A stretch of 64,000 bases of DNA from Alnus glutinosa (Eukaryota > Streptophyta > Magnoliopsida > Fagales > Betulaceae). Positions within the stretch are counted from its first letter, which is position 1, and every line of letters begins with the position of its first letter. The position numbers and the translations under genes were made by a program. The notes beneath the pieces were generated by a model, which worked only from the letters and a program-made list of their open reading frames with translations, did not search any database and had not been told where the DNA came from. Of the stretch, positions 10,982-23,071 are shown one piece after another. Location: positions 12,448,654 to 12,512,653 of the forward strand of contig NC_084886.1 of the NCBI RefSeq assembly GCF_958979055.1. The letters run 5' to 3'.

Positions 10982-12526
10982 AGATTCGGCTTTCATGCGG
11001 TAGTGTAAACTACTTACGCTACCGCATAGATGTTATACTCCGTTTTAGACTACAGCAGAAGCCTAGTGACTTAAATATGAATCTCTCTCCCTAAAACTTT
11101 GAGCTTTCGTTTTCTCTCTCTACCTGATTTCCTTCTGGCTTCTTCTACTCGCGAGATTTTCTATACAACACTTGATGCTCTTTCAAATACCCAATATTTT
11201 ATCTTTTAAAAAAAAAATTATTTTAATGCAATTTTAATTTATGCTTTAACTTTTAAAAACAATATTTTAAATTTTCACATTTTTTACTTCATTAATACCA
11301 TTTAAAATTAATGTCAATTAATTTTATAAGGATATAAATTTCTTATAAATTAGGTGAGTCGAAAGAATTCAATCTTTAAAAATGTTATGTGTTCCTTAAG
11401 CATATAAGAAACAAATATTTTTTTTTTTATTAATACTATTAAAAAGCATATAATAAGTACATACTATTAAAAAAAATGTGTTTCTCGCATATTAAATGAC
11501 ACATGACACTTTCAAAGACTGATTTGTATAAAAATTCCTACAGCCTAATTTGTTAAAAAAATATATTTTTGTTAAATCTTTAAGAAAGTTTCAATCTCAA
11601 TCATCTGTTACGATTTTCTGTTAGATATTGTCAAAATTTTCAAAATACCTATATTTTTAGGGAAAGAAAAAGGAAAAAATAAATTGCGAGGATTTAAGTG
11701 TTGGTCAAAATTTAACAGAATTTACAAAAATACCCATGCATGAATATGTTTTAACGGAAAATTCTAACGGATGGTTGAAATTGAAAAAAAGTTAAAGATG
11801 TTTACCCTAAATTGACACTTTTTAAAATTTTGGTACATTTTTGCAAAAGTGATAAAAAATCAGAAATTATAATTGCAAAATCAATTCACTTTTTGTTCAT
11901 AGGTATTAATAGAAGGACATAAATTTTTAACAAATTGGGTTGTAGGATTTTTTTTACAAATCAATCTTTGAAAGTATCATGTATCCTTTAATATGCGAAA
12001 AACACACTTTTTTAATAGTATGTACCTGTCGCATGCTTTTTAGTAATATTAATAAAAAAAATATTTGTTTCTTATATGCTTAAGGGACACATAATACTTT
12101 TAGACACTGAATTCTTTCAACTCACCGAATTGTAAGAAATTTATATCCTTATAAAATGAATGTCAATTAATTTTAAATGGAATTATTGAAGTAAAAAATG
12201 TTAAAATTTAAAATATTATTTTTAAAAGTTGAAGCATAAATTAAAATTGCATGAAAATATATATATATTTTTTTTTACAAAAAAAAAAAAGAAAGATAAA
12301 ATATTGGGTAATTGAAAGAACATCAAGTGCCATGTAGAGGAAGCCGGAAGGAAATCAGCGAGAGAGAAAAGGCAGTACACTAATTGATAGGGCGAGAGAA
12401 AATGAAAGCTCAAGAAAAGTTCGCATTTAAGTCACTAGGCTTCTGCTGACTGCTGTAGTCTAAAACGGTGCTGTTTTAGACTACAAAATCTATGCGGTAG
12501 TGTAAACTACCGCATAGAAGCCGAAT
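10982..12526. mobile_element. 1.55-kb foldback element, almost fully palindromic
   Basis: Both ends carry GATTCGGC / GCCGAAT followed by smaller hairpins built on ATGCGGTAGTG..CTACCGCAT. The left half (10982 to about 11650) reappears inverted in the right half (about 11730-12526) with scattered differences. Examples are 'cagaagcctagtgacttaaat' against 'atttaagtcactaggcttctg', and 'gtcaattaattttata' against 'tataaaatgaatgtcaatt'. CCCCTCC directly flanks both ends (10975-10981 and 12527-12533), a likely 7-bp target duplication. No transposase is encoded. It is a non-autonomous DNA element whose transcript would fold into a long double-stranded RNA. Confidence 0.8.
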
Positions 12527-12785
12527 CCCCTCCTATAAACCTTTCCACCATTCACATTGGTAGCCAATAATTTTGCAACACCTCAAGAAGGTTTGGAGAG
12601 TTTAAAAAGATACTTGTAATATTTACGTTGCTATTGGCGAGGTCGTGATCGGGTTTAAGGAGCAACATTGAAGGTAATTAATCAAGAATTAATCTAGCCT
12701 CTGTTCTAAATTTTTTTGGTTGATCATGAGATATTGTTGCATGTATTTCTTTATTTTATTTTTTCATATTCTGTTAAACATGTTT

Positions 12786-13170
12786 TTTTTAACGAAAGAT
12801 TTGAGTATTTCATTGATCAAAGATCACGAGCATAAAGCTCTTATATCACAAAATATAAATCTCTACAAAATCATAATCATATGCTATGAGGTTACAAAGT
12901 CATAGATACAAATAAAATTCTTATAATAAAGTGTTATCTATGACTTTCATTTTCCGCTAACCTATGTACAAAGATAGTTAAAGAGCACATCTGCTCCGAG
13001 CAGACTAGATCTAAGACAAGTGTAACTAAATATCCTAGAAAAATTTATTTAAATTGACCGTGAGAGATAACCCCTTATACCGAACTATCAAGTTCGTGAG
13101 GGATAACCGTACCCTTCACACCTGACTAACCTTCATACTATAGATCGTCCATGAGGGCAAATCTATGGAG

Positions 13171-13204
<34 letters not shown>

Positions 13205-13430
13205 ATTCAAAGCAAAAACACAACCAGCAAACAGTAGCAACAACCATAAATGAGATGAACAACACAACACGGAGATAGATGGACGGATACATAGCGGAGA
13301 TGTCAAAATTGCTGATCTGGTCGGACAATACCTGCAAATAAAAGAAAAAACCATAATGGGATGGAAATGGTAGGAGCGGTGAGTAGAAACGAAAAGGAAG
13401 ATGAGGATGGAGCAGATCTGCTATCTCCCT
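12786..13430 (-). repeat. Dispersed repeat copy A, with LINE-like end
   Basis: On the minus strand the segment ends 'gatcaatgaaatactcaaatctttcgtt' and then A8, which resembles a plant LINE 3' end. From about 12893 to 13430 it is a diverged direct copy of 14448-14955 ('gtcatagatacaaa', 'tagatctaagacaag', 'tagcggagatg'). No coding region is recognised. Confidence 0.5.
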
Positions 13431-14324
13431 CTCTCAAATTTGTTTTCTAAGAATCTTTTCTTTAGGGTCGACTGAAACAAGTTTGTTTGGAAAAACTTAG
13501 TAGTACATAGCCTTAGATGACTACCACAGTCGCCTAAGGCTCTCAACTAATTATTATACAATAAATATATATTAAAAAAAACATTTTAAGGCTATAATAT
13601 GGTAAAAATTTAATAAATATTCTCTAATTAAGACCTCAAATTAATAATTGTACAATAAAGGTTCTTTCACAACAATAACAACAAAAAGAAAGAAATAAAA
13701 AATGTAGGCTCTAATATGGTAAAAAATCGATAAATATTTTATAATTAATGCCTTCAATTATAATAAAAATAATTATAAATTGAAAGTATCATTATTCGCA
13801 TTAATGGAAAATCTCAACTTCTATAAATTATTGAAAAATTCCACTTATTTACTTTTTTTAAAAGCCTCATTTTTACATTCAAGAAAGTTTAAAGTGCATA
13901 ATTTTTTCTCCAACGTTTATTTGAATTAAATGCTTAGAACAATATAAAAAGCCTTCAAAGTGCATAAATTTTAATTATTTATGTTACGTATAATAAATAG
14001 AATTAAACTCCCGATCATGTGTATTTACATTAATATTGCATAGGCTATGTTGAAAGCAATGTCTTAATCTAGCTCTAGCTAGAGATTTGGCGTGCACCAG
14101 GGTGTAGAAATAGTCATGATGGAGATATCCCCAAAGCTACGGAAAATTAATTTAGAGTCTTATAAAAATATTAATGTATCAGTACTGCACCCCAAACATT
14201 AGTTTATTAATCCCCCTTACGTCACAATCAAATCTTCTTGATTTTTTAAAAGGAAAATGATACACTTATCATTTTTATTTTATTTTTTAAGTGGTTTTCA
14301 AATGATATATCACCATTATTTGAG

Positions 14325-14326
<2 letters not shown>
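13431..14326. other. AT-rich spacer
   Basis: No gene is supported. Two near-copies of 'ggctataatatggtaaaaa..ataaatatt' occur at about 13590-13625 and 13705-13740, marking a small local duplication. Confidence 0.4.

Positions 14327-14370
<44 letters not shown>
14327..14370. repeat. (TA)n microsatellite
   Basis: Uninterrupted TA dinucleotides over about 44 bases, directly before a truncated MITE. Confidence 0.9.
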
Positions 14371-14373
<3 letters not shown>

Positions 14374-14375
<2 letters not shown>

Positions 14376-14437
14376 GCTTCGTTTATTTCGACGTAAAATG
14401 ATTTTCGTTGTAAAATATTTTCGACGAAATCATTTCA
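14374..14437. mobile_element. Truncated end of the ATGCTCCG-type MITE
   Basis: ATGCTTCGTTTATTTCGACG and the following 'taaaatattttcgacgaaatca' match the left end of the complete element at 41862-42538. The rest is missing. Confidence 0.65.
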
Positions 14438-14447
14438 AATGAAATGT

Positions 14448-14955
14448 TGCATAGTCATAGATACAAACAAAATTCTTATAATAAAGTGTGTTATCTATGA
14501 CTTTCATCTTTCCATAACTTATGTACAAAAATAGTTAAAGAGTAGATCTACTCCGAACAGACTAGATCTAAGACAAGAGTAGTCAAATATCTTAAAAAAA
14601 ATTATTTAAACTGGCCGTGAGAAATAACCTCTCACACCGAATCATCTAGGCCGTGAGATATAACCCCTCATACCTGACTAACCTTCATCCCAAAGATTGT
14701 TTATGAGAGCAAATCTAAAGAGAATAAAACTCTTGTTCAAAGACAACCAGTAAACAGCCGTAGCAGCCAATGAGTAGATCGATGAATGGCACAACACAGA
14801 AGTAGATGGATAGATGCATAGCGGAAATGCCAAATTTGCTGATCTGGTTGGAGAACACTTACAAACAAAAGAAAAAACCAAAATGTGAGGAAAATGGTAG
14901 GAAAAGATAGTAGAAAGAAAAATGGAAAAAAGTAGAGAGCAGATCTACTTTGTTG
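14448..14955 (-). repeat. Dispersed repeat copy B
   Basis: Diverged direct copy of 12893-13430, in the same orientation and without the LINE-like tail. No coding region is recognised. Confidence 0.6.
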
Positions 14956-15395
14956 AACATTGTTACAATGAAATATTGTGAAATATCAATTACAATGAAA
15001 TATTATAAATAATTTCTAAACTCGATAATAATTATAATTTATTTACTAATTTAATTTTTTTAAAAAATAAAATAAAAAAATAAAATAAAATGCATTAATA
15101 AACAACTCAAAATATAAAAGATTCATAAAACACTCAATGTCAAAACAAAAACACATTTTAAAAAAACAAAATTCTAAACATTTTTGCCAAACAAACTCAT
15201 GCTTTTTCCAATAGGATGTTTGCAAAGATGTGTTGATGGACGTTTGTGACGCCGGGTATAACTAAAAAATTAAGAATTGGAGAATAAAAAGGAAATTCAA
15301 GAAGAGATAAAATAACAAATATGAAATAGAAAGACTCTAATTGTCCAAATAAGCAAACAGAGGGAAATAACTATGAAAGAGTGATTTAATTTAAG
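14956..15395. other. AT-rich spacer
   Basis: Nothing gene-like is seen; mostly A-rich low-complexity DNA. Confidence 0.4.
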
Positions 15396-16229
15396 GGTTA
15401 AATACCCTAGAGGTACCTGAGTTTTACGTGTTTTTAAATTTAGTACCTCAGTTTCATTTCGTATCACAGGTAGTACCTGAATTTGGAAGAAAAAATCATT
15501 GTGCTATTTCTCGTCCAAATTTCAACTTCTCGCCACGTGTCAACCGCTGAGGTTGACACGTGGCACCACATAAAAAAAATTAAAAAATTAAAAATTAAAA
15601 AATTAAAAAAATGATTAAAATTAAAAAAGAAAAAAAAAAAAAGAGGGGTGGCTGAGGCACCCCCCTTGGTCACCATGGGGGTGGCCGGCCACCCCCATTT
15701 TGGCCAAGGAGGTGGCCCAGCCACCCCCTTGGCTAGTCTGGCCGGTCTGGGGTGGCCGAACCACCCCCTAGGGCCATGGGGGTGGTTCGGCCACCCCCAG
15801 ACCGGCCGGAATGGGGGTGGCCGAACCACCCCCGTGGCCCTAGGGGGGTGGTTCGGCCACCCCCTAGGGCCAAAACCCTTCCAATTTTTTTTTTTTTTTT
15901 TTTTTTCAACTGTGGGGCCCAGACCGGCCAAGGGGGTGGCTGGGCCACCTCCTTGGCCAAAATGGGGGTGGCCGGCCACCCCCATGGTGGCCAAGGGGGG
16001 TGGCTCAGCCACCCCTCTTTTTTTTTTCTTTTTTTTTTTTTAATTTTAATCATTTTTTTAATTTTTTAATTTTTAATTTTTAATTTTTTTTTATGTGGTG
16101 CCACGTGTCAACCTCAGCGGTTGACACGTGACGAGAAGTTGAAATTTGGACGAGAAATAGCACAATGATTTTTTCTTCCAAATTCAAGTACTACCTGTGA
16201 TACGAAATGAAACTGAGGTACTAAACTAA
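15396..16229. mobile_element. Foldback element with GC-rich palindromic core, upstream of WAK-like gene 3
   Basis: The left arm (TAGTACCTCAGTTTCATTTC from 15441) returns inverted at the right end (GAAATGAAACTGAGGTACTA to 16229). Each arm contains a hairpin in which GCCACGTGTCAACC pairs with GGTTGACACGTGGC (15533-15565, and about 16100-16132 on the right). Inside the arms are A/T tracts, then a GC-rich core (15645-16015) of repeated palindromes such as GGGGGTGGCCGGCCACCCCC. No transposase is present. The right end lies about 280 bp before the ATG of WAK-like gene 3, inside its promoter region. The left edge could be as late as 15436. Confidence 0.75.
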
Positions 16230-16446
16230 TACGGATATGCATTTATATAGCCAAAGTTTTGGACATGCAAAAGTTACAATTGTGGACCATCCATAATTGC
16301 ATGTGATCATTTTCCTAGTAATTTATGAGAGGTACGGCTCTGATCGATCAATAATGGCTATTCCAGACGAAGACAACTTGGTCTTCTTGGCAACTTCATA
16401 GAACTTCTTGGCGACTTTAAGAAGGACGCGGTAATGGCGTATGTTG

Positions 16447-16453
16447 TATAAAG
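16447..16453 (+). promoter_or_regulatory. TATA box of WAK-like gene 3
   Basis: TATAAAG about 60 bases before the ATG, in the same context ('ttgtataaagcgggcc') as in the truncated unit at 9546. Confidence 0.6.
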
Positions 16454-16506
16454 CGGGCCGGGGCTTGGGGCTTATATCTAGCTGCTTAACAATTCCGTCA
16501 TCATCC

Positions 16507-19500
16507 ATGGCGGTGAAAATGGTATTTCAGATCATGATTGTGCTCTTGTGTTCAATTGATGTAATATTATTTGTACAAGCAGCGGGTTTAGCAATTAATA
16601 GTACTTCATGTCAACCAATCTGTGGGAATGTTAGCATCCCGTACCCTTTTGGAATAGGAGCTGGTTGCCATGTTGATCGCTGGTTTGAAGTAGTTTGCAA
16701 TGACTCTTTCAGCCCTCCCAAACCTTTCTTGAGTAGCTTCGGCCTGGAGGTGCTGAACATTTCATTAGTAGACGACGCTTATGCCTATGATTCACGAAGC
16801 AGTCCTACAGTTCGCGTCAATTATCCGACATTTTCTAATTGTACTAATAGTTCAAGCAGAAAACAAAATGTAGAGCTAACAAACAGCTCTTTCATCTTCT
16901 CCCAGTACCAAAACATATTCGTCGCCATGGGTTGCGATAACTCTGCCTCAATGAGATCCTCGGATGGTTCAATTATTGGGTGCATGCAGTCAAGATGTGA
17001 TTCGAGTTACGTACTGATAAATGGTAGTAGTTGCAATGGCACTAACTGCTGCCAAACCTCAATTGCTTCAGATCTCAATGCGTTCGAGACAACTATAGAT
17101 ATTAGCGGCCCTGCAGTCACCGAAGGATGCAATTCTGCATTCTTGGTAGAAGAAAAGTGGTTCAGGGAAAGTGGTTCATTAATAAATATGTCCTCCATTA
17201 TGTCGCACGTTCCTGTGGTGTTGGAATGGGGGATTTTTGACACGTCACTCTACTCACTTCCAATATCACAACTCGCTTCTTCTACCAACAAAGAGTACTA
17301 TTGTAGTTATACTAGTTATATTTCAGGCACGGACGTCATTTTAACATGTTATTGCAATAGGGGCTTTGAAGGAAATCCCTATCTTGTTGGAGGATGTGGA
17401 GGTAAAGTTTTTATAGCTACTCTATTTTATCTCTTTAATTCTTTCTTTTCGTGTTAGATACTAACTGTGTTACATGTCAGATATTAACGAATGCAAGGAA
17501 CCGGACACTTGTTCCAATTATGGATCCAGGAGTGGATACTGTGTAAATACTTATGGGTCTTACATGTGTGGGATAGTTGACACCAAGACTCGGCTTAGAC
17601 AGCTCACTATAGGTATGTACGTTTACTCAGATCAAAGTATAAACAAGCTAGCTTCCCATTTTATTTTTATTTTTAAAAAGTGAGCCATAAATCTCGTATA
17701 TATTTTTTGCAGTATTTTCAAGCGTACGTGTGTAGTGGCAAATCTTAATTTTCTTCTTTTTTTAATATTTTCTCGTACACTTTCTACGCAATCAATTTTC
17801 AATAAATATATCCCTAAACTTCACTTATTGATTTAGAAGGATGCTTCAAGTATAATTGATTTTGAGATATATTGAAACTTTAGATCAGGATTTCTTGAAA
17901 TTATTTAACAATTGTAGGCGCCTACAATTCTTAAAATAGTTTAAATGAACACTCAAGATTTTACCAACTCAATCATTTTGAGGCAATCTTTTTTACATAT
18001 TCTTCAACTATTCAATCAAAGAGAATGGTCGACCTCTTCAAGTACTTTTGAGAGTGGCAGGATCACCAAGTTTAAAACTTTTAAGAAGTGGCCAACCACC
18101 CCCATAAGTCTTGAGGGTGGTCAACAACCTCCTAAAAGTTTTTGGAGTTTGCCAAACCATCCCAAAAACTCATGAGGGGCACCCAACCACCCCTTATAAG
18201 CCTTGAGATGGTGGTTAGCCACCTCCTCAATGCTTGAGGGGGTGGTTCAGTCGGCATTCAAGGCTTATTGGAGTGGTCGAACATCTACTTGCAATGACCG
18301 ACCACCCCAAAAATATTAAGGGATGGTGCACCCAATCTCGATCTCTAGGTGTTGGCTAAAGAACCCATTTTCTCTAAGTTTTTGATGACTTGATAAAATC
18401 ATGCATGACCGTTCATTTAAAATAATGGCTACAATTTTAAAAATTGCCGATAGAGAATTCGATCTAATGCAAACCTTTAAACCTTCATGCTTTTTTGGTT
18501 TAATCATATTTCTCCTTCAACAACCCAATCACTTTTTCCATCTCCTTCTTTTGGAATACTTTGACGGTCACAATATATAAACTTACATTTTGTCACAGGG
18601 TTGTTTGTCGGGCTAATTTCTAGCATTAAGCGAATATTTCTCTAAATTTGAAGTTAATGTTCTCAATCAAAACTATTGCTATAACATTTTACTGCAATGA
18701 ATAATCTTCTTCTATTACATTGTATTAAGCAGGTCTTAGCAGTGGCAGCCTTGGGCTATTGGTTCTACTTGTTGGTGGATGGTGGTCCTACAAAGTAATA
18801 AAGAGAAGGAGGATGATTAAACAGAAGAATAAGTTCTTCAAACGAAATGGCGGTTTATTGTTACAACAACAATTATCTTCACATAAAACAAATGTTGAGA
18901 ACACCAAATTGTTTGATTCAAAAGATTTGAAGAATGCAACTGACCGTTTTAATGTGAATAGAATACTTGGCCAGGGAGGACAAGGCACTGTTTACAAGGG
19001 CATGTTGGTAGACGGAAGAATCGTTGCGGTGAAAAAGTCCAGGGTAATTGATGAAGGAAAACTCGAAGAATTCATAAATGAAGTGGTCATTCTTTCACAA
19101 ATTAATCACAGGAATGTAGTTAAGCTAATTGGTTGTTGCTTGGAGACAGAAGTTCCTTTGCTAGTTTATGAATACGTTCCTAACGGAACTCTTTTCCAAT
19201 ATATCCATCACCAAACCGAGGAGTTTCCACTAACATGGGATATGCGCTTACGAATTGCAATAGAAGTTGCAGGGGCTCTCTTCTATTTACACTCAGCAGC
19301 TTCCTCGCCAATTTATCATCGAGACATTAAGTCTACAAACATACTCTTAGATGATAAATATAGAGCTAAGGTAGCTGACTTTGGAACTTCAAGATCTATC
19401 ACTATTGACCAAACGCACTTAACCACTCTAGTGCATGGCACTTTTGGATACTTGGACCCTGAGTATTTCCAATCAAGTCAATTTACAGAAAAAAGTGATG

Positions 19501-19925
19501 TTTATAGTTTCGGTGTTGTCCTCGCAGAGCTATTAACCGGCAAAAAAGCGATCTCTTCAACGAGCACAAAAGAATCCAAAAGTTTAGCCACATATTTCAT
19601 TGAATCCATGGAGGAGAACAATTTGTTTGATATTCTTGATAGTCGAGTTTTGAAAGAAGGTAAGAAAGAAGATATCATTGTAGTTGCGAACCTTGTGAAA
19701 AGGTGCTTGTACTTAAACGGGAAGAAACGTCCTACAATGAAAGAAGTCACAATAGAGTTGGAAGCAGTTCAAATGTTGCAAAAAGCTCCTAACCTTCAAC
19801 AAAACTATGAAGAGCTTGAATATGTCCAAGCAGAAATGTATGAGCCACAGGATGTCGTTACCTCATCAACAATGTCAACCTCATCTGTAGATGTCCAACC
19901 ATTATTGTATTCCCAATCAGTATGA
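16507..19925 (+). CDS. Wall-associated receptor kinase-like protein 2 (complete)
   Basis: Complete WAK-family receptor kinase of 739 aa. Exons 16507-17401, 17481-17612 and 18733-19925, all phase 1, with GT/AG borders. Residues 1-27 are a signal peptide. GUB_WAK_bind ([13 protein letters not shown], then many cysteines) is followed by the EGF-like [17 protein letters not shown]. Exon 2 supplies the calcium-binding EGF repeat, beginning [15 protein letters not shown] with cysteines to residue ~329. The transmembrane helix lies around residues 349-360. The kinase has [11 protein letters not shown], Lys ~443, HRDIKSTN (Asp ~540), DFG (Asp ~558) and the plant RLK motif GYLDPEYF. The long open frame also permits an earlier ATG at 16441, but that overlaps the TATA region. 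The start used here gives a clean signal peptide shared with the other units. The kinase exon differs from gene 1 at 19 of 388 aligned residues, counted by eye. Confidence 0.93.
18010..18330. repeat. GC-rich repeat core in intron 2 of WAK-like gene 3
   Basis: Copy of the block at 3400-3740, with the same order of accaccncc / ggtggtt palindromes. Its presence in both genes shows that the insertion came before the gene duplication. Confidence 0.5.
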
Positions 19926-20966
19926 ATTAGTATTTGTTTAATGTAATATTGTAGGCTACGAATAAACATCATTCGCTTCAACCCAGAATTAACTTCGATG
20001 GCTGTAGGGTTTTTTCTATGGTATGAATGAGGAGAAATAAACTAGGAGAATGTTTGAATCTGATTAAAGTTTGAGAACACTTAATGTTATTGATAATAAC
20101 TTCAAAGTCTTAATCATTTTCTTCCTTAATAACAATAATTTCTTCATTTGAAGACAGTCCTCACTGTCTGACAATAATATTATTGCTTTAATTTCCATGA
20201 GAAATACTATTCGGTTATCTAATGAAATAACGATTGAAATTCATCAACAAAATGAAAAACTAAGAATAAACAAAATATGTAAAGAAGGCCAGATGTAGAG
20301 AAATGTGAAGGACTGTGTAGAGCACCGTAAGAGTATCAATCTCGGCCATTCCCATCTTTCTTGTTCAATTCTCAAAATGAATTAATTCTTGAAGAATGAA
20401 CTAATTCTAATTGACTGCGCGCCACTACTAATTTTCAATTCCCTTAAAAAAAAATAATCAAAATAATTATGTGAGTTTTCTATACGTGGGTTGCGGCTAG
20501 TTTTCGAAATTTCGAGTGTGGAATAGAAAGAATACCAAAAGCCATCTCATTAACAAAAACCCATCAATTAAAAACAACGTTAACAAAAATAAATAAAATA
20601 ACTTTTCAAATGATTGACCAAGTTCTTTATGGAAGGTAAATGCCAATCCAACAACCAGCAGTTTGGTAGTTCAAAGAAATTGAGGTTGAACCTTAAGAAA
20701 AATGGCGTATAGCCAAAGTCAAAAAATCAATATAGGAACCATTGGAAAATTAAAGCATATTAGATATTTTGGATATTGGAGATTGGTGGAGAGATAATAT
20801 GTCAAATTGTCAATAACAAAACAGTCCATTTTCATCCTCGTTGAGACATTTTATCAAACAACTGCAAGTAATATTGTGCTTACATCACGTGTTCTGTATC
20901 TAAACGTACACGAGTGTTTAAATCAAGCAATATTTAGACACAAACATCACCCAACACCAAATTTAC

Positions 20967-21003
<37 letters not shown>

Positions 21004-21239
21004 TTATAAGTAAAATGTAGTGAATAGTAGAAAAATTGGACCTAGTGAACATCAAAAAACAAGTCTAATGCAAAGTAGATCAACATCTCGTTAGTAACTA
21101 GCTTAGCATGTCCTTAATTGAGTGATCAAAACATGTCTACCCTATGGTTGACCCTCTTACATCATGTGTTCCTTCCCCTTCATGCTCCCCGCTATTAAAA
21201 GTCCGCACAACCCATTCAACAAAACTAGCTTCTAACAAT
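19926..21239. other. Duplicated 3' flank of WAK-like gene 3
   Basis: Closely matches 5303-6599; a (TA)n run at about 20970-20999 is longer here. No gene is supported. Confidence 0.7.
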
Positions 21240-21373
21240 CTAGTGCCTTGGATCACTCTTATGTAACTTAATATAAACAGATACACACCCTAGCTTAGTG
21301 CAACCCAAAAACATCCAGGATATCAACACCATTAACCAAGCGCAGTATATATACATTAGCCATGAGTCCACTA

Positions 21374-21480
21374 AAGAGTAATGCTAGAAATCATATTTTT
21401 ATTTTGCAACTATTTCATAATATTGATATGGCAGTCTCAATTAACCCTTGAATCAATAAGACATACCAACAACTTACCTG
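21374..21480. mobile_element. Partial MITE end
   Basis: 'gagtaatgctagaaatcatattttt' resembles the terminal sequence of the neighbouring Mutator-type MITEs, but no matching right end was found. A decayed copy. Confidence 0.35.
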
Positions 21481-21666
21481 GCCGATTTTAGGCTAAAATG
21501 CGATCAAACCCAACAATGAGACTGCAATCAAAATAACACAAGAATTACAGATCCATTCCTCAAGGACATTTGGTCCTCACCTATGGTTAAATACATCTCA
21601 CACCGCTACCATAATTCAGGAAGATCTTTCCAAACGGACCAAAACATTCAAAACACCACAATCGTG

Positions 21667-21826
21667 AAGTAATGCTAGGGACTATCCTTTTATCATCTTA
21701 AATTGATGTAGCTCTTAAAATTGTCATTGAATTTGAGATAGATCACTATTGGATTTTGATCCAATGGTAATTTTAAAGGCCACATCAACTTTAGAAGGAT
21801 AAAAATATGGTCCCTAATATTACTAA
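21667..21826. mobile_element. Mutator-type MITE with 9-bp target duplication
   Basis: 160-bp foldback with outer arms AGTAATGCTAGGGAC / GTCCCTAATATTACT. The perfect 9-bp repeat ACAATCGTG flanks it (21658-21666 and 21827-21835). The middle ('gatccaatggtaattttaa') matches the MITEs at 9806 and 38938. Confidence 0.85.
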
Positions 21827-22122
21827 ACAATCGTGCTTAAACCTTGATAGAGAAGCTTTCTGGATATTCTCCTTATTTCCTGCAGCATTTCATCCCACCA
21901 TAAAAAACAGAGTGAACCCTGCATCAAACACCTACAGCAAATCCATACCAAACGCCTGTAACTTTTCTCGACAAAATCTTTGGAAATTTCAACTCAATCA
22001 CTAAGCTCCACAAAGAAAACCCATAACTAGCCTTCCAATTCGAGCAGCAATCACTAAAATCCAACCATGACCACCAACACCTAAATTGAATTGCCAATAA
22101 CGTAGAAGACGACACAAATAAT

Positions 22123-22242
22123 TTTTTTTTTTATTGGTAAGATAAACGTGCACCCAGACCCAGTTGAGACTTAAACTCATGACCTCACCCTCCACCTTGC
22201 TACCAAGGAAAGAAGTACCATTTGAGCTAAAGCTCATTAGCA
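22123..22242 (-). mobile_element. tRNA-derived SINE with target duplication
   Basis: On the minus strand it starts near an A-box-like TAGCTCAAATGGTA and has a B-box-like GAGTTTAAGTCTC. It continues with CTGGGTGCACGTTTATC and ends in an A-rich tail (the T-run at 22122-22132 on the plus strand). A 17-bp repeat with two mismatches, AAGACGACACAAATAAT / AAGACGACAGAGATAAT, flanks it (22106-22122 and 22243-22259). The layout fits short plant SINEs of the Au type. Confidence 0.8.
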
Positions 22243-22259
22243 AAGACGACAGAGATAAT

Positions 22260-23071
22260 TGTCTTGAGAACATTATCAAATGTGGATATCCAAAGGCATT
22301 TTATAAGGTGACAGATATCTTCTAAGTTGATAAATAAACATCCACCGACTCAAAGATCAACCAAAACGCAGAGAAAGGTGTGCTTCAAAGACGCTAAGAA
22401 TCCTCTTCATCCAACAGCATACTAGGGCCGAAACCAATGTTCCAAGCAAAACAGTGGGATTGATAAAAGTATTGTAAGCAAAACAAAATAAAAACTAATT
22501 TCTCTTCATAAACCCTCACAACTAAGCCAAAAATTCAACCATCTATCCTTTTAAGACTTCATTTTTACTCTATTCGAAATCATAAGACATATCCAAAAAC
22601 AGTATAAAAGGAAAACAGTACCGACTCCGGAGTGAATTTTCTTTTTTGTTTCCCAGCAACCAAACGGAGGACAGCCTTCTCTACCATTTACAGGAACCCA
22701 ATAAACACCAAAGTGCGACTAAAAGAAGGTGCCGATCAGCCACATACATATTAATTTCCCCTTTTTTTTATCAAATTTTTTTTTATGAATAAAAGCTTTT
22801 TTTTATCAATTTTTCAGCAAACAACTAGTACTTAATTCTGGAAATAAGAAATCTAAAACCACAAAAAAAAAAAAAAAAAAAGAGCTAATCAATCATTCAG
22901 CATAGTCGAAACCTCATATTATTTTTTATTCAACCATAGAAGAAAAAGTCCAACCAGCCAAACACATCGTTACTAATATGCACGTTCCTCGTTTAACACA
23001 GGAGGATTCTAACGAAGACAAAAAAAAACCCTAGAAAATAAGGGCATACATGATGATAAGGATGAAAGGGT
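22260..23071. other. Intergenic, 3' side of SMAP1
   Basis: No gene is supported. The part next to 23071 should hold the SMAP1 3' UTR. A and T tracts lie around 22760-22880. Confidence 0.4.

Noticed and set aside
10000-16000. Search for missing exons of the truncated WAK unit
   Set aside because: No EGF or kinase exon sequence was found between 9.8 and 16.2 kb, so the unit at 9607 was called a fragment rather than a gene.
15464-16069. Several overlapping frames of 100-180 codons on both strands
   Set aside because: They are translations of the palindromic GC-rich core of a foldback element, which explains why all frames stay open.
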